Of a DNA stretch of 64,000 bases, positions 19,559 through 31,633 are shown one piece after another (position 1 is the first letter of the stretch; each line of letters begins with the position of its first letter). The DNA is taken from NCBI RefSeq assembly GCF_030813235.1, contig NZ_JAUSUB010000025.1, positions 1 through 64,000 of the forward strand, in the 5' to 3' direction. Made by a program: the position numbers and the translations under genes. The stretch is from Cytobacillus purgationiresistens. GTDB taxonomy: Bacteria > Bacillota > Bacilli > Bacillales > Cytobacillaceae. The notes under the pieces are model-generated. The model was given only the letters and a program-made list of their open reading frames with translations. It made no database searches and was not told the origin of the DNA.

Positions 19559-20257
19559 ATGGCTAAAAAAGGTAAGAAGTATATAGAGGCTGCTAAACTT
19601 GTAGACAGCACAAAAGCTTACCCAGTTGCAGAAGCAATTGCTCTTGCAAAGAAAACAAACTTTGCTAAATTTGATGCAACTGTTGAAGTAGCATTCCGTT
19701 TAGGCGTAGATCCTAAGAAAGCAGACCAACAAATTCGTGGTGCAGTTGTACTACCGAATGGTACTGGTAAAACTCAACGTGTTCTTGTATTCGCTAAAGG
19801 CGAAAAAGCAAAAGAAGCTGAAGCTGCTGGAGCTGACTTCGTAGGTGATTCAGAATACATCACTAAAATCACTCAAGGCTGGTTCGATTTCGATGTAATC
19901 GTTGCTACACCTGACATGATGGGTGAAGTTGGTAAACTTGGTCGCGTTTTAGGACCTAAAGGTTTAATGCCAAACCCTAAAACAGGAACAGTTACTTTCG
20001 ATGTTGAAAAAGCTGTGAATGAAATTAAAGCAGGTAAAGTTGAATACCGTGTTGAAAAAGCTGGTAACATCCACGTTCCAATCGGTAAAGTATCATTTGA
20101 AGACGAAAAACTTGTTGAAAACTTCAACACTATTTTCGATACAATGATGAAAGCAAAACCTGCAGCTGCAAAAGGAACTTACATGAAGAATGTTTCTGTA
20201 ACAACTACAATGGGACCTGGCGTAAAAGTCGACTCATCATCAGCAGCTACAAAATAA
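19559..20257 (+). CDS. rplA: Large ribosomal subunit protein uL1
   Basis: L1-stalk protein and likely repressor of its own operon. The 232 residues match the Bacillus length exactly and contain [19 protein letters not shown] in domain II. The ATG at 19559 follows AAGGAGG and gives MAKKGKKY. Earlier in-frame codons lie in the structured spacer. A separate promoter drives rplJ-rplL downstream. Confidence 0.97.
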   Translation: MAKKGKKYIEAAKLVDSTKAYPVAEAIALAKKTNFAKFDATVEVAFRLGVDPKKADQQIRGAVVLPNGTGKTQRVLVFAKGEKAKEAEAAGADFVGDSEYITKITQGWFDFDVIVATPDMMGEVGKLGRVLGPKGLMPNPKTGTVTFDVEKAVNEIKAGKVEYRVEKAGNIHVPIGKVSFEDEKLVENFNTIFDTMMKAKPAAAKGTYMKNVSVTTTMGPGVKVDSSSAATK

Positions 20258-20303
20258 TCGCTCTCATATCCATTAATTGGATGAGTAAGCATTTTGAAAA
20301 ACA

Positions 20304-20340
20304 TTGACAATACAAAATACATTAAGTAAAATGTATTTTG
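20304..20340 (+). promoter_or_regulatory. SigA-type promoter of rplJ-rplL with overlapping inverted repeat
   Basis: TTGACA (20304-20309), 17-nt spacer, TAAAAT (20327-20332). A perfect 10-bp inverted repeat, CAAAATACAT (20313-20322) and ATGTATTTTG (20331-20340), straddles the -10 element. Confidence 0.8.
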
Positions 20341-20362
20341 TTGTGAAAATAAAATAACCATT

Positions 20363-20486
20363 TGTACCGTAGACAGCAGGTGCTAACTTAGCTTAATTCC
20401 CTGCCGAGGTCATACGATAGATTTATATGCTTTTACAAGCTATTGTATACTTCCTCCATGTCTATGACAGACGTGGAGGTTTTTTG
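20363..20486 (+). promoter_or_regulatory. Ribosomal protein L10 leader
   Basis: Matches the conserved Firmicutes L10 leader: TACCGTAGACAGCAGGTGCT, then CCTGCCGAGGTCAT pairing back to CAGCAGG, and a terminator CCTCCATGTCT/AGACGTGGAGG (20453-20463 with 20469-20479) with a TTTTTT run. Binding of the L10-L12 complex to the first part is known to favour termination before rplJ. Confidence 0.92.
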
Positions 20487-20558
20487 TTGAGAAGTGTCAT
20501 TTTTGCACTTATCTGGCCTAAAGCGGTATGAATGCAGAAATCTATAGGAGGTGTAAAG

Positions 20559-21059
20559 ATGAGCAGCGTTATCGAACAAAAGCAGCAAATCGTAGAAGAA
20601 ATTACTGGCAAATTCAAAGCGAGTCTATCAACAGTAGTTGTTGATTACCGTGGACTAACTGTTTCTGAAGTTACAGAACTTCGTAAACAATTACGTGAAG
20701 CAGGTATTGAATTCAAAGTATATAAAAACTCTATGACTCGCCGTGCAGCTGAATCTGCTGAACTTGCAGGTTTAAGTGAATTCCTAACTGGTCCAAATGC
20801 AATTGCATTCAGCACAGAGGACGTCGTAGCTCCAGCTAAAATCCTTAACGATTTTGCTAAAAAGCACGAAGCACTTGAAATTAAAGCAGGTGTCATCGAA
20901 GGAAACATCGCAACTGTAGAAGAAGTGAAAGCTCTTGCTGAACTTCCATCTCGCGAAGGTCTTCTTTCTATGCTACTCAGCGTACTTCAAGCACCAATTC
21001 GCAATCTTGCTCTTGCAACAAAAGCTGTTGCAGATCAAAAAGAAGAACAAGGCGCGTAA
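20559..21059 (+). CDS. rplJ: Large ribosomal subunit protein uL10
   Basis: Stalk base protein that carries L7/L12 dimers and represses its own leader. The 166 residues show the rRNA-binding N-terminal domain ([29 protein letters not shown]) and the C-terminal helix for L12. ATG 20559 follows AGGAGGTG. Upstream in-frame codons to 20532 lack a binding site. Confidence 0.97.
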   Translation: MSSVIEQKQQIVEEITGKFKASLSTVVVDYRGLTVSEVTELRKQLREAGIEFKVYKNSMTRRAAESAELAGLSEFLTGPNAIAFSTEDVVAPAKILNDFAKKHEALEIKAGVIEGNIATVEEVKALAELPSREGLLSMLLSVLQAPIRNLALATKAVADQKEEQGA

Positions 21060-21116
21060 GTTAACTTTAGCGTCAAACTAATAGAACCTAACAAAATTTA
21101 AGGAGGAAATATTATC

Positions 21117-21482
21117 ATGACTAAAGAACAAATCATTGAAGCAGTTAAAAGTATGACTGTTTTAGAACTTAACGACTTAGTAAAAGCAATCGAAGAAGAA
21201 TTCGGAGTAACTGCTGCAGCTCCTGTAGCTGTTATGGGTGGAGCTGCTGGTGGAGACGCTGCAGCTGAAAAAACTGAATTTGATGTAATCCTTACTTCTG
21301 CAGGAGATCAAAAAATCAAAGTTATCAAAGCTGTTCGTGAAATCACAGGTCTTGGACTTAAAGAAGCGAAAGAAGTTGTTGATAACACTCCAAAAGCTAT
21401 TAAAGAAGGCATCTCTAAAGACGAAGCTGAAGAACTTAAAGCTAAACTTGAAGAAGTTGGAGCTGGCGTAGAAGTTAAGTAA
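21117..21482 (+). CDS. rplL: Large ribosomal subunit protein bL12 (L7/L12)
   Basis: Acidic stalk protein that recruits translational GTPases. The 121 residues consist of an N-terminal dimerisation helix pair, an Ala/Gly-rich hinge ([19 protein letters not shown]) and the C-terminal factor-binding domain with [28 protein letters not shown] precedes the ATG, and 57 nt separate it from rplJ. Confidence 0.98.
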   Translation: MTKEQIIEAVKSMTVLELNDLVKAIEEEFGVTAAAPVAVMGGAAGGDAAAEKTEFDVILTSAGDQKIKVIKAVREITGLGLKEAKEVVDNTPKAIKEGISKDEAEELKAKLEEVGAGVEVK

Positions 21483-21490
21483 TATATGAT

Positions 21491-21525
21491 AAAAAAAGCC
21501 CGCTTTTTAAAGCGGGCTTTTTTTT
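21491..21525 (+). terminator. Terminator after rplL
   Basis: AAAGCCCGCTTT and AAAGCGGGCTTT form a GC-rich stem with an A run upstream and eight Ts downstream, the canonical intrinsic form. It can work in both directions. Confidence 0.92.
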
Positions 21526-21563
21526 GAAAGATAAGAAAGTATAAATTCTTCAATTAGAATAAT

Positions 21564-21716
21564 GTCTAGCGCAAGCGTTTTATCGCCTATCAAACTTCAG
21601 GCATCCTCACTAAGATAAGTCAACATCGGTTCGCTCACGCACACCGTGTATCCTTTATCGAAAGAACAAGCCCTTCTACGTTTGTGAGGAGATGACCAAG
21701 GCGCCCCGCGCTTTTC
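21564..21716. repeat. Bacillaceae intergenic repeat, copy B
   Basis: About 153 bp from GTCTAGCGCAAGCG to AAGGCGCC...GCTTTT. It is homologous to copy A at 5172-5320 through CGCCTATCAAACTTCAGGC, GATAAGTCAACATCGG, CAAGCCCTTCT and GGAGATGACCAAGGCGCC. It lies between the rplL terminator and ybxB. Confidence 0.8.
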
Positions 21717-21805
21717 TTACTAATATGCAATTGTTTTGGCTATGCTTAAAAGAAAGCCCTCGTACATTCTTCATTATCAATCTTTCCTAAACGGAGGTGA
21801 AAAAC

Positions 21806-22408
21806 ATGTCTGAACACTATTACTCCCAAACACAAAAAGTTGAAAGCAACCCAAAGACTTGGAGCTTTACGCTCAGAAACCGTTCATTTCGTTTTAAAAC
21901 CGATAATGGTGTATTTTCAAAAGGCGATGTAGATTATGGCTCAAAGCTTTTAATTGAAACATTTGAAATTCCTGAATCTCAAGGTGATCTTCTGGATGTG
22001 GGCTGTGGATACGGACCTATTGGCCTTTCGATGGCCTCTATAATGGAGGATCGGACTATTCATATGGTGGATGTGAACACGCGTGCCTTAGGACTTGCAA
22101 AAGAAAATGCAGAATTAAATGCGATAAAAAATGTGCGGATCTATGAAAGTGACAAGCTTGAAGGTGTAAAAGGGAATAAATTTGCAGCTATTCTAACGAA
22201 CCCGCCTATTAGGGCAGGAAAGAAAACAGTACACGAAATTTTTGAACAAAGCTATGATTGTTTAATTAAAGGCGGAGAGCTGTGGGTTGTGATTCAAAAG
22301 AAGCAAGGAGCACCATCTGCCATAGAAAAACTAGAGCAATTATTCAGTGAAGTAGAGACAGTTGTGAAGAAAAAAGGGTATTTTATTTTAAAAGGAAAAA
22401 AAGATTGA
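21806..22408 (+). CDS. ybxB: Class I SAM-dependent methyltransferase YbxB (RsmC-like)
   Basis: Probable 16S rRNA guanine-N2 methyltransferase. The 200 residues have the SAM-binding motif I LLDVGCGYGPIGLSMA near 65, the acidic motif HMVDVNTRA, and the catalytic NPPIRAGK typical of N2-guanine methyltransferases. Unlike E. coli RsmC it is a single-domain protein. ATG 21806 lies after CGGAGGTG. The exact rRNA target is not deducible here. It lies in the conserved place between rplL and rpoB. Confidence 0.92.
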   Translation: MSEHYYSQTQKVESNPKTWSFTLRNRSFRFKTDNGVFSKGDVDYGSKLLIETFEIPESQGDLLDVGCGYGPIGLSMASIMEDRTIHMVDVNTRALGLAKENAELNAIKNVRIYESDKLEGVKGNKFAAILTNPPIRAGKKTVHEIFEQSYDCLIKGGELWVVIQKKQGAPSAIEKLEQLFSEVETVVKKKGYFILKGKKD

Positions 22409-22433
22409 CTTGACTTTTTCGCTATGTTAGTAT
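22405..22433 (+). promoter_or_regulatory. Candidate promoter of rpoB-rpoC
   Basis: TTGACT (22405-22410), 17-nt spacer, TAGTAT (22428-22433). A second overlapping TTGACT begins at 22410. Its position over the ybxB stop leaves a leader of about 400 nt. Confidence 0.55.
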
Positions 22434-22561
22434 TGTAAAATGCCAACATATTATACTCCCAATATAAACTAATTTTATTCCATTTGTATAAAATTGGATG
22501 TGTTGGGAAAAATAATAAAAGAATAGTCGTAATGCGGAAATGTGGTTTTTGACGTAAAAAC

Positions 22562-22651
22562 CCTTTTTCTTTTTGTCTGATTGAGTGTGTGAAATTCCGA
22601 GGGTTAGATTTACTCTGACGCCGTGGCTAATCCCAAGAAAAAGGCTTTTTA
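22562..22651 (+). promoter_or_regulatory. Candidate attenuator in the rpoB leader
   Basis: Perfect 10-bp closing stem CCTTTTTCTT (22562-22571) with AAGAAAAAGG (22635-22644), followed directly by CTTTTT: a terminator with a 63-nt structured interior. Inside, GGGTTAG and CTAATCCC can pair. Downstream (22739-22754) a GCGG...CCGC hairpin follows. The fragment GTCTAGCTCTAACG at 22692 recalls the left end of the GTCTAGC repeats. The regulator, if any, is unknown. Confidence 0.55.
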
Positions 22652-22842
22652 TATGTATGGGGTGAATGAAGCACAGCTTGAATTTACGATATGTCTAGCT
22701 CTAACGTCAATCCTCTCTCGTAAGGGCTTCACTTAGTTGCGGGCGGGAATCCGCAGTGTAATGGACGGTCTATTTAGATAACTTGAGAAGGAACGTTTTC
22801 AGCTTTTCAAAATAATAACGCTTGATTTGAGGGGTGAATCAG

Positions 22843-25800
22843 TTGACAGGTCAACTAGTTCAGTATGGACGACACCGCCAACGTAGAAGTTACGCACGAA
22901 TCAGTGAAGTTTTAGAATTACCAAATCTAATCGAAATCCAAACCTCTTCTTATCAATGGTTTCTTGATGAGGGTTTAAGAGAAATGTTTCATGATATTTC
23001 TCCGATTGAAGACTTTACTGGTAATTTGTCGCTTGAATTTATTGATTACAGCCTTGGCGAGCCAAAATATTCAGTTGAGGAAACAAAAGAACGAGATGTT
23101 ACATATTCTGCACCGTTGCGTGTGAAAGTGCGTCTTGTAAACAAAGAGACAGGCGAAGTCAAAGACCAGGATGTCTTTATGGGTGACTTCCCGCTTATGA
23201 CAGAAACAGGTACCTTCGTGATTAACGGAGCGGAGCGTGTTATTGTTTCGCAGCTAGTGCGTTCTCCGAGCGTATACTATAGCGGCAAACTTGATAAAAA
23301 CGGCAAAAAAGGCTTCACCGCTACCGTCATTCCGAACCGCGGCGCTTGGCTGGAATATGAAACAGATGCCAAAGACGTCGTATACGTTAGAATAGATCGT
23401 ACTCGGAAACTGCCCGTTACGGTTCTTTTGCGTGCACTTGGGTTCGGCTCTGATCAAGAGATCATCGATTTGATTGGAGATAATGAGTACATTCGGAATA
23501 CGCTTGAAAAAGATAATACTGAAGGTACTGATAAAGCTTTACTTGAGATTTATGAGCGATTGCGTCCGGGCGAGCCTCCTACAGTTGAAAATGCTAAAAG
23601 TTTATTAGTTTCAAGGTTCTTTGACCCGAAACGTTATGATTTAGCTAATGTAGGACGCTATAAGATTAACAAAAAGCTTCATATTAAAAATAGACTATTT
23701 GGTCAAAGAATTGCGGAAAACTTAGTTGATCCTGAAACTGGAGAAATTATTGTTGAAAAAGGCACTTTGCTTGATCGCCGTACTTTAGACCGAATCATCC
23801 CTAACCTAGAGAAAAACGTTGGTTTTAAAAACGTAAGCCTTATCGGTGGGGTTGTAAATGATGACGTAGAACTTCAATCTATTAAAATCTATGCGCCGAA
23901 TGAAGATGGAGAAAAAGAAATCAATGTAATCGGTAATGCTTATGTAGAAGAATCAGTGAAAAACATTGCACCTTCAGATATCATTGCTTCAATCAGTTAT
24001 TTCTTTGACCTTCTTCATGGAGTGGGCGATACAGATGATATCGACCATCTTGGTAATAGACGTCTGCGTTCTGTTGGTGAGCTGTTGCAAAACCAATTCC
24101 GTATCGGACTTTCAAGAATGGAACGTGTTGTTCGTGAAAGAATGTCTATTCAAGATACAAACACCATTACACCTCAGCAGTTAATTAATATTCGACCGGT
24201 TATCGCGTCAATTAAAGAGTTCTTCGGAAGCTCCCAATTATCACAGTTCATGGATCAAACAAATCCATTAGCTGAATTGACTCATAAACGTCGTCTTTCT
24301 GCATTAGGACCCGGTGGATTAACACGTGAACGTGCTGGATTTGAAGTGCGTGACGTTCACTATTCCCACTATGGCCGTATGTGTCCGATTGAAACACCAG
24401 AGGGTCCAAACATCGGGCTGATTAACTCACTTTCATCATTTGCGAAGGTCAACCGTTTTGGCTTTATTGAAACGCCATACCGTCGAATTGATCCTGAAAC
24501 TGGAAAAGTGACTTCGCGCATCGACTATTTAACAGCCGATGAAGAGGATAACTATGTTGTCGCACAAGCGAATGTCCTTCTTGATGATGATGGATCATTC
24601 CTTGAAGAAGAAGTTGTTGCTCGTTTCAAAGGGGAAAATACTGTTGTAATGCGTGATCGCGTCGATTACATGGATGTATCACCGAAGCAGGTTGTATCTG
24701 CTGCGACTGCATGTATTCCATTCTTAGAAAATGATGACTCCAACCGTGCCCTTATGGGAGCGAACATGCAACGTCAAGCTGTTCCTTTAATGCAACCGGA
24801 AGCACCAAGAGTTGGAACTGGTATGGAATATGTATCAGGTAAAGACTCAGGTGCCGCTGTAATTTGTAAACATGAAGGTATCGTTGAACATGTTGAGGCG
24901 AGAGAAGTATGGGTTCGCAGAGTGAAAGAAGTAGATGGTCAAGAAGTAAAAGGTGACCTAGATAAATATAGAATGCTTAAATTTATTCGTTCTAACCAAG
25001 GTACTTGCTATAACCAACGTCCAATCGTTGCTGTTGGAAACCGTGTAACCAAAGGTGAAATCCTGGCTGACGGTCCTTCAATGGAACTTGGAGAATTGGC
25101 ATTGGGTCGTAACGTACTAGTAGCCTTCATGACATGGGACGGATATAACTACGAGGATGCGATCATCATGAGTGAGCGCCTCGTTAAAGATGATGTATAT
25201 ACATCCATCCACATCGAAGAATATGAATCAGAATCCCGTGATACAAAATTAGGACCTGAGGAAATCACACGTGATATTCCGAATGTTGGTGAGGATGCGC
25301 TTCGCAATTTAGATGAGCGCGGCATTATCCGCACAGGTGCTGAAGTAAAAGATGGTGACTTGCTTGTAGGTAAAGTAACACCTAAGGGAGTAACTGAATT
25401 AACAGCTGAAGAAAGACTTCTTCATGCGATCTTCGGTGAGAAGGCGCGTGAGGTTCGTGATACTTCACTTCGTGTTCCTCATGGCGGAGGCGGAATCGTT
25501 CTTGATGTTAAAGTCTTCAATCGCGAAGATGGAGACGAACTGCCACCTGGTGTAAATCAGCTTGTACGTGTGTACATTGTACAGAAACGTAAAATCTCTG
25601 AAGGAGATAAAATGGCTGGACGTCATGGTAACAAAGGTGTAATTTCTCGTATTCTTCCTGAAGAAGATATGCCTTATTTACCGGATGGCACACCAGTTGA
25701 TATCATGTTAAACCCGTTGGGCGTACCGTCTCGTATGAACATTGGACAGGTGCTTGAACTGCATCTTGGAATGGCTGCGAGAGCGTTGGGCATACATGTC

Positions 25801-26403
25801 GCTTCACCAGTATTTGATGGAGCAAATGAAGAAGACGTTTGGGAAACAATTGAAGAAGCTGGCATGGCTCGTGATGCTAAGACTGTTCTTTATGATGGTC
25901 GCTCAGGAGAGCCGTTTGACAACCGTGTATCAGTTGGAGTCATGTATATGATCAAACTTGCTCACATGGTTGACGATAAGTTACATGCTCGTTCTACAGG
26001 ACCATACTCTCTAGTTACGCAACAGCCATTGGGCGGTAAAGCTCAATTTGGTGGACAACGTTTCGGTGAGATGGAGGTTTGGGCACTCGAAGCCTATGGT
26101 GCAGCATACACACTTCAAGAAATCTTAACTGTTAAATCAGATGATGTTGTTGGACGTGTGAAAACATACGAATCAATCGTCAAAGGCGAGAATGTTCCAG
26201 AACCAGGCGTTCCAGAATCATTCAAAGTATTGATCAAAGAACTTCAAAGCTTAGGTATGGATGTAAAAATTCTATCAGGCGATGAAAAAGAGATAGAAAT
26301 GCGCGATATGGATGATGAGGAAGATCTTCAACAAGCGGAGTCTTTAACCATTGCTCCAGAAGCAAAAGAAGCAGAATCAGAAAAAGTAGCTACAAAGGAA
26401 TAA
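22843..26403 (+). CDS. rpoB: DNA-directed RNA polymerase subunit beta
   Basis: Catalytic-core subunit of RNA polymerase. The 1186 residues follow the Bacillus beta architecture from [19 protein letters not shown] to the acidic C-terminal tail. The rifampicin pocket reads [20 protein letters not shown] and [11 protein letters not shown], the wild-type susceptible sequence. The TTG at 22843 is taken as start because GAGGGGTGA lies just before it and B. subtilis also uses TTG at this place. The GTG at 22834 falls inside that binding site. rpoC follows after 129 nt. Confidence 0.98.
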   Translation: MTGQLVQYGRHRQRRSYARISEVLELPNLIEIQTSSYQWFLDEGLREMFHDISPIEDFTGNLSLEFIDYSLGEPKYSVEETKERDVTYSAPLRVKVRLVNKETGEVKDQDVFMGDFPLMTETGTFVINGAERVIVSQLVRSPSVYYSGKLDKNGKKGFTATVIPNRGAWLEYETDAKDVVYVRIDRTRKLPVTVLLRALGFGSDQEIIDLIGDNEYIRNTLEKDNTEGTDKALLEIYERLRPGEPPTVENAKSLLVSRFFDPKRYDLANVGRYKINKKLHIKNRLFGQRIAENLVDPETGEIIVEKGTLLDRRTLDRIIPNLEKNVGFKNVSLIGGVVNDDVELQSIKIYAPNEDGEKEINVIGNAYVEESVKNIAPSDIIASISYFFDLLHGVGDTDDIDHLGNRRLRSVGELLQNQFRIGLSRMERVVRERMSIQDTNTITPQQLINIRPVIASIKEFFGSSQLSQFMDQTNPLAELTHKRRLSALGPGGLTRERAGFEVRDVHYSHYGRMCPIETPEGPNIGLINSLSSFAKVNRFGFIETPYRRIDPETGKVTSRIDYLTADEEDNYVVAQANVLLDDDGSFLEEEVVARFKGENTVVMRDRVDYMDVSPKQVVSAATACIPFLENDDSNRALMGANMQRQAVPLMQPEAPRVGTGMEYVSGKDSGAAVICKHEGIVEHVEAREVWVRRVKEVDGQEVKGDLDKYRMLKFIRSNQGTCYNQRPIVAVGNRVTKGEILADGPSMELGELALGRNVLVAFMTWDGYNYEDAIIMSERLVKDDVYTSIHIEEYESESRDTKLGPEEITRDIPNVGEDALRNLDERGIIRTGAEVKDGDLLVGKVTPKGVTELTAEERLLHAIFGEKAREVRDTSLRVPHGGGGIVLDVKVFNREDGDELPPGVNQLVRVYIVQKRKISEGDKMAGRHGNKGVISRILPEEDMPYLPDGTPVDIMLNPLGVPSRMNIGQVLELHLGMAARALGIHVASPVFDGANEEDVWETIEEAGMARDAKTVLYDGRSGEPFDNRVSVGVMYMIKLAHMVDDKLHARSTGPYSLVTQQPLGGKAQFGGQRFGEMEVWALEAYGAAYTLQEILTVKSDDVVGRVKTYESIVKGENVPEPGVPESFKVLIKELQSLGMDVKILSGDEKEIEMRDMDDEEDLQQAESLTIAPEAKEAESEKVATKE

Positions 26404-26414
26404 CATATAAAGTA

Positions 26415-26434
26415 GGAGGGCAGTGATGCCCTCC
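26415..26434 (+). promoter_or_regulatory. Hairpin between rpoB and rpoC
   Basis: Perfect 7-bp GC-rich stem GGAGGGC (26415-26421) with GCCCTCC (26428-26434) and a 6-nt loop, followed by CTTCC rather than a T run. It is probably a processing or stability element in the rpoBC message. Confidence 0.55.
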
Positions 26435-26532
26435 CTTCCAAATCAATGATTTGGATAAATGTGACTGGCACCCAAACTGCTGAACAAGAGAGCAACGGGT
26501 GAAACCTTTAGATCAAAAGGGAGGTAGGCCCC

Positions 26533-29500
26533 TTGTTAGATGTAAACAATTTTGAGTATATGAAAATAGGTCTTGCTTCACCGGATAAAATTCGCTCATG
26601 GTCACATGGTGAGGTAAAAAAACCAGAAACGATTAACTATCGTACATTAAAGCCAGAAAAAGACGGTTTGTTCTGTGAACGTATTTTTGGACCTACAAAA
26701 GACTGGGAATGTCATTGTGGGAAGTATAAACGAGTACGTTATAAAGGTGTTGTCTGTGACCGATGTGGAGTTGAAGTAACGCGTGCAAAAGTACGTCGTG
26801 AAAGAATGGGTCATATTGAGCTAGCTGCACCTGTATCTCATATTTGGTATTTCAAAGGTATTCCTAGCCGTATGGGTCTTGTTCTGGATATGTCACCTCG
26901 TGCTTTAGAAGAAGTCATTTATTTCGCTTCTTACGTGGTAACAGAATCTGGTGATACAGCGTTAGAAAAGAAACAGCTGTTATCTGAAAAAGAATATCGT
27001 GCATATCGCGAAAAGTACGGTAATAAATTCCAAGCATCTATGGGTGCGGAATCTATTAAAAAACTTTTATCTGATATCGATTTAAATAAAGAAGTAGACA
27101 TTTTAAAAGAAGAATTAAAAACAGCTCAAGGGCAACGTCGTACGCGTGCGATTAAACGACTTGAAGTTCTAGAAGCTTTCCGTGGATCAGGCAATGAGCC
27201 TGATTGGATGATTCTTGATGTATTACCGGTTATCCCACCTGAGCTTCGCCCGATGGTACAGCTTGATGGTGGTCGCTTTGCGACATCGGATTTGAATGAC
27301 CTTTACCGTCGTGTCATCAACCGTAACAATCGTTTAAAACGACTTTTGGATCTTGGTGCGCCAAGCATCATCGTTCAAAATGAAAAGCGTATGCTTCAAG
27401 AAGCAGTGGATGCTTTAATCGATAATGGCCGTCGTGGTCGCCCTGTAACTGGACCAGGTAACCGTCCATTGAAATCATTGTCACACATGCTAAAAGGTAA
27501 ACAAGGACGTTTCCGTCAAAACTTACTAGGTAAGCGTGTTGACTATTCAGGTCGTTCCGTTATCGTCGTTGGTCCGAATTTGAAAATGTATCAATGTGGT
27601 CTTCCTAAAGAAATGGCACTTGAGTTATTCAAGCCTTTCGTTATGAAGGAACTTGTTGAAAAAGGTTTGGCTCATAATATCAAATCTGCTAAACGTAAAA
27701 TTGAAAGAGTGCAGCCGGAAGTATGGGATGTTTTAGAAAGTGTAATTAAAGAACATCCAGTTTTACTTAACCGTGCCCCTACTCTCCATAGATTAGGAAT
27801 TCAGGCGTTCGAGCCTACATTGGTAGAGGGTCGTGCGATTCGCCTTCACCCGCTAGTATGTACAGCATATAACGCGGACTTTGATGGTGACCAAATGGCT
27901 GTCCATGTACCGCTATCATCTGAAGCACAAGCTGAAGCGCGTCTATTGATGTTAGCAGCTCAGAACATCTTGAACCCGAAAGATGGTAAACCAGTTGTTA
28001 CACCATCACAGGATATGGTTTTAGGTAACTATTACCTAACGATGGAAAGAGAAAATGCTGTAGGCGAAGGTATGATCTTCAACGACACAAGCGAAGCATT
28101 GCTTGCATACCAAAACGGATATGTTCATTTGCATACGAGAGTAGCCGTACATGCTGGATCATTAAATAATGAAACATTTACAGAAGAGCAAAACAAACAA
28201 CTATTGATTACTACTGTTGGTAAGCTTGTCTTCAATGAAATCTTGCCTGAAACATTCCCGTACATCAATGAGCCTACAAAAGAAAATCTTGAAGAAGAGA
28301 CACCTAAGAAATACTTCGTTGAAAAAGGAACGAATATTCCAGCTACCATTGGTGAAATGCCATTAATTGATCCGTTTAAGAAAAAGATTCTTGGTAACAT
28401 CATTGCGGAAGTATTTAAACGTTTCAAAATTACTGAAACATCAAAAATGCTTGACCGTATGAAAAACCTTGGATTCAAACATTCTACAAAAGCGGGTATT
28501 ACAGTTGGTGTAGCTGACATCGTCGTATTAGGTGAAAAAGAAGAAATCATCCATGAAGCACAGCAAAAAGTGGATAATGTCATGAAACAATTCAGACGTG
28601 GTCTTATTACTGAGGATGAGCGCTATGAAAGAGTCATCTCTATCTGGAGTGCAGCCAAAGATATTATCCAATCCAAGCTGATGAAGTCATTAGATAAATC
28701 CAACCCAATCTTCATGATGAGTGATTCCGGTGCCCGTGGTAACGCATCTAACTTTACACAGTTAGCTGGTATGCGTGGTCTGATGGCCAACCCGGCTGGA
28801 CGTATTATTGAATTACCGATTAAATCAAGTTTCCGTGAAGGTCTTACAGTACTCGAATACTTCATCTCGACACATGGTGCGCGTAAAGGTCTTGCCGATA
28901 CCGCTCTTAAAACAGCTGACTCAGGTTACTTAACTCGTAGACTTGTTGATGTTGCACAAGATGTAATTATTCGTGATGATGATTGTGGAACAGACCGCGG
29001 ATTGTTGATTTCTTCCTTGAAGGATGGCACAGAAATCATTGAAAGTCTGGAAGAACGTCTAATTGGGCGCTATGCAAGAAGATTAATTAAACATCCAGAA
29101 ACAAAAGAAGTGATTGTAGCTGAGAACGATTTAATTACTGAAGATTTATCTGCTGAGGTTATTGCTTCAGGTATTGAAGAAGTATGGATTCGTTCTGCAT
29201 TTACATGTAACACACGCCACGGAGTATGTAAGAAATGTTATGGTCGCAACTTAGCAACTGGTCAAGAAGTTGAAGTTGGTGAAGCAGTTGGTATCATAGC
29301 TGCCCAATCAATTGGTGAGCCAGGAACACAGTTGACGATGCGTACATTCCATACAGGTGGGGTTGCCGGAGACGATATTACACAAGGTCTTCCGCGTATC
29401 CAAGAGATTTTCGAAGCGCGTAATCCGAAAGGTCAAGCGGTTATCTCTGAGATTGCCGGAACAGTCGTTGGTATTAACGAAGGACGCGACCGCCAGCATG

Positions 29501-30132
29501 AAATCGTTATTCAAGGTGAAGTGGAGTCACGTACTTACACTGCGCCATATACGGGCCGTATGAAGGTAGCGATAAATGATGAAGTGGAACGTGGTCAAGA
29601 GCTTACAGAAGGTTCTATTGACCCGAAAGAATTAATTAAAGTAAAAGATGTAACAGCTGTTCAAGAATATCTGTTACGTGAAGTACAAAAAGTTTACCGT
29701 ATGCAAGGGGTTGAAATTGGTGATAAGCACGTAGAAGTAATGGTACGCCAAATGCTTCGTAAAGTACGTGTCATTGATGCTGCTGAGACAGATGTACTTC
29801 CAGGTACACTGCTTGACATCCATCAATTCACTGACGCCAACGAAAAAGCGCTCCTGGCAGGAAAACTACCTGCAACAGGCCGTCCAGTCTTGCTTGGTAT
29901 TACTAAAGCATCTCTTGAAACAGATTCCTTCTTATCTGCAGCATCATTCCAAGAAACAACAAGAGTTCTTACAGATGCAGCGATTAAAGGAAAACGTGAT
30001 GAGCTTCTAGGCTTGAAAGAGAATGTTATCATTGGTAAGCTTATTCCAGCTGGAACAGGAATGCAGCGTTATCGCAGAGCAGAGCCATTTACAAAAGATG
30101 AAACAGTAGAAGAATCTGTTACTGTAGAATAA
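26533..30132 (+). CDS. rpoC: DNA-directed RNA polymerase subunit beta'
   Basis: Largest core subunit, holding the catalytic magnesium. At 1199 residues it equals the B. subtilis length. Visible are the N-terminal zinc ribbon (CHCGKYKR...CDRCG), the catalytic loop [12 protein letters not shown], the bridge-helix and trigger-loop region ([16 protein letters not shown]), and the second zinc site with CKKCYGRN. The start is TTG behind GGGAGGT, as in B. subtilis. Protein similarity extends over the full length with no insertion. Confidence 0.98.
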   Translation: MLDVNNFEYMKIGLASPDKIRSWSHGEVKKPETINYRTLKPEKDGLFCERIFGPTKDWECHCGKYKRVRYKGVVCDRCGVEVTRAKVRRERMGHIELAAPVSHIWYFKGIPSRMGLVLDMSPRALEEVIYFASYVVTESGDTALEKKQLLSEKEYRAYREKYGNKFQASMGAESIKKLLSDIDLNKEVDILKEELKTAQGQRRTRAIKRLEVLEAFRGSGNEPDWMILDVLPVIPPELRPMVQLDGGRFATSDLNDLYRRVINRNNRLKRLLDLGAPSIIVQNEKRMLQEAVDALIDNGRRGRPVTGPGNRPLKSLSHMLKGKQGRFRQNLLGKRVDYSGRSVIVVGPNLKMYQCGLPKEMALELFKPFVMKELVEKGLAHNIKSAKRKIERVQPEVWDVLESVIKEHPVLLNRAPTLHRLGIQAFEPTLVEGRAIRLHPLVCTAYNADFDGDQMAVHVPLSSEAQAEARLLMLAAQNILNPKDGKPVVTPSQDMVLGNYYLTMERENAVGEGMIFNDTSEALLAYQNGYVHLHTRVAVHAGSLNNETFTEEQNKQLLITTVGKLVFNEILPETFPYINEPTKENLEEETPKKYFVEKGTNIPATIGEMPLIDPFKKKILGNIIAEVFKRFKITETSKMLDRMKNLGFKHSTKAGITVGVADIVVLGEKEEIIHEAQQKVDNVMKQFRRGLITEDERYERVISIWSAAKDIIQSKLMKSLDKSNPIFMMSDSGARGNASNFTQLAGMRGLMANPAGRIIELPIKSSFREGLTVLEYFISTHGARKGLADTALKTADSGYLTRRLVDVAQDVIIRDDDCGTDRGLLISSLKDGTEIIESLEERLIGRYARRLIKHPETKEVIVAENDLITEDLSAEVIASGIEEVWIRSAFTCNTRHGVCKKCYGRNLATGQEVEVGEAVGIIAAQSIGEPGTQLTMRTFHTGGVAGDDITQGLPRIQEIFEARNPKGQAVISEIAGTVVGINEGRDRQHEIVIQGEVESRTYTAPYTGRMKVAINDEVERGQELTEGSIDPKELIKVKDVTAVQEYLLREVQKVYRMQGVEIGDKHVEVMVRQMLRKVRVIDAAETDVLPGTLLDIHQFTDANEKALLAGKLPATGRPVLLGITKASLETDSFLSAASFQETTRVLTDAAIKGKRDELLGLKENVIIGKLIPAGTGMQRYRRAEPFTKDETVEESVTVE

Positions 30133-30144
30133 TCAATAGTGATG

Positions 30145-30185
30145 CGGCACTTGCTGAATGACTTCAGGAAGTGCCGTGTTTCATG
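30145..30185 (+). terminator. Terminator after rpoC
   Basis: CGGCACTT (30145-30152) pairs with AAGTGCCG (30169-30176) over a 16-nt loop. The T tract is interrupted (TGTTTC), so efficiency may be partial. Confidence 0.65.
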
Positions 30186-30212
30186 ATTTTAATATTAAAT
30201 ACATTTTGTCTG

Positions 30213-30242
30213 TTGACATCTTAATATGAATGATGTTACTAT
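30213..30242 (+). promoter_or_regulatory. SigA-type promoter of the str operon
   Basis: TTGACA (30213-30218), 18-nt spacer, TACTAT (30237-30242), 45 nt before rplGB. Confidence 0.65.
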
Positions 30243-30286
30243 AGCAAAGGTGCTCCTATTAACTGGATACTTTGGAGGATGTAACG

Positions 30287-30535
30287 ATGTCTTATGAAAA
30301 AGTATTGCAGGCTAAAGATATTATAGTAGGAACAAAGCAATCAGTGAAAGCTCTAAAACAAGGAATTGTACATGAAGTAGTCATTGCAAATGATTCCGAC
30401 CTTAAGGTTAAAAGAATGATTGAAAGTGCTGCTGATGAATGTGAAGTTCCCATTACGTACGTTGATTCGATGAAAAAACTCGGAAAAGCTTGCGGGATTG
30501 AAGTTGGTGCTGCAGCTGTTGCTATAATTAATTAA
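30287..30535 (+). CDS. rplGB: L7Ae-family K-turn RNA-binding protein (YbxF)
   Basis: 82-residue member of the L7Ae/L30e/S12e family that binds kink-turn RNA. Motifs are the [15 protein letters not shown] start and EVVIANDSD, with the [15 protein letters not shown]-terminus. It heads the rpsL-rpsG-fusA-tuf operon, as in Bacillus. Its cellular RNA target is not established. The ATG lies 7 nt after GGAGGA. Confidence 0.95.
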   Translation: MSYEKVLQAKDIIVGTKQSVKALKQGIVHEVVIANDSDLKVKRMIESAADECEVPITYVDSMKKLGKACGIEVGAAAVAIIN

Positions 30536-30641
30536 AAACTGTTTTTGTAGATGCAGATCTGCAAGGACGTTGTTTTTTGCTTTAAGATGAACCACCTGGA
30601 TGTGTGGGCTTACATGAAGAGATGAAGGGAGGAAAAATCAA

Positions 30642-31064
30642 ATGCCAACTATTAACCAATTAGTGCGCAAGCCTCGTAAAACTAAAGAGGAGAAGTCAAA
30701 ATCTCCAGCTTTAAATAAAGGCTATAACAGCTTCAAGAAAGTACAAACTGATGTATCATCACCACAAAAACGCGGTGTATGTACTCGTGTAGGTACAATG
30801 ACTCCAAAGAAACCGAACTCAGCATTACGTAAATATGCACGTGTTCGTTTAACTAACGGAATCGAAGTCAATGCTTATATTCCTGGTATTGGACATAACC
30901 TGCAAGAACACAGTGTAGTATTAATCCGCGGCGGACGTGTAAAGGATTTACCAGGGGTACGTTACCACATCGTTCGTGGTGCGCTTGATACTGCTGGTGT
31001 GAACAATCGTATGCAAAGCCGTTCTAAATACGGTGCGAAACGCCCTAAACCAGCGAAAAAATAA
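30642..31064 (+). CDS. rpsL: Small ribosomal subunit protein uS12
   Basis: Decoding-centre protein. The 140 residues contain [11 protein letters not shown] and [13 protein letters not shown] with lysines at the usual streptomycin-resistance sites, so the allele looks streptomycin sensitive. AAGGGAGGAAAA precedes the ATG. The 106-nt spacer from rplGB has no clear terminator, so co-transcription is likely. Confidence 0.98.
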   Translation: MPTINQLVRKPRKTKEEKSKSPALNKGYNSFKKVQTDVSSPQKRGVCTRVGTMTPKKPNSALRKYARVRLTNGIEVNAYIPGIGHNLQEHSVVLIRGGRVKDLPGVRYHIVRGALDTAGVNNRMQSRSKYGAKRPKPAKK

Positions 31065-31075
31065 TTTAACACTAA

Positions 31076-31579
<504 letters not shown>

Positions 31580-31633
31580 GATTAGCGGTTTACTAATAAA
31601 AATCATTCCCATACTAGGAAGGAGAAAGACCCA

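Noticed and set aside
22834..22842. GTG start for rpoB
   Set aside because: The GTG is part of the GAGGGGTGA binding site. TTG 22843 matches the known Bacillus start.
24284..24345. Rifampicin-resistance allele in rpoB
   Set aside because: The usual Asp, His and Ser positions of the pocket carry the susceptible residues.
26404..26532. Terminator between rpoB and rpoC
   Set aside because: The stem is strong, but no T run follows, and the two subunits must be co-expressed.
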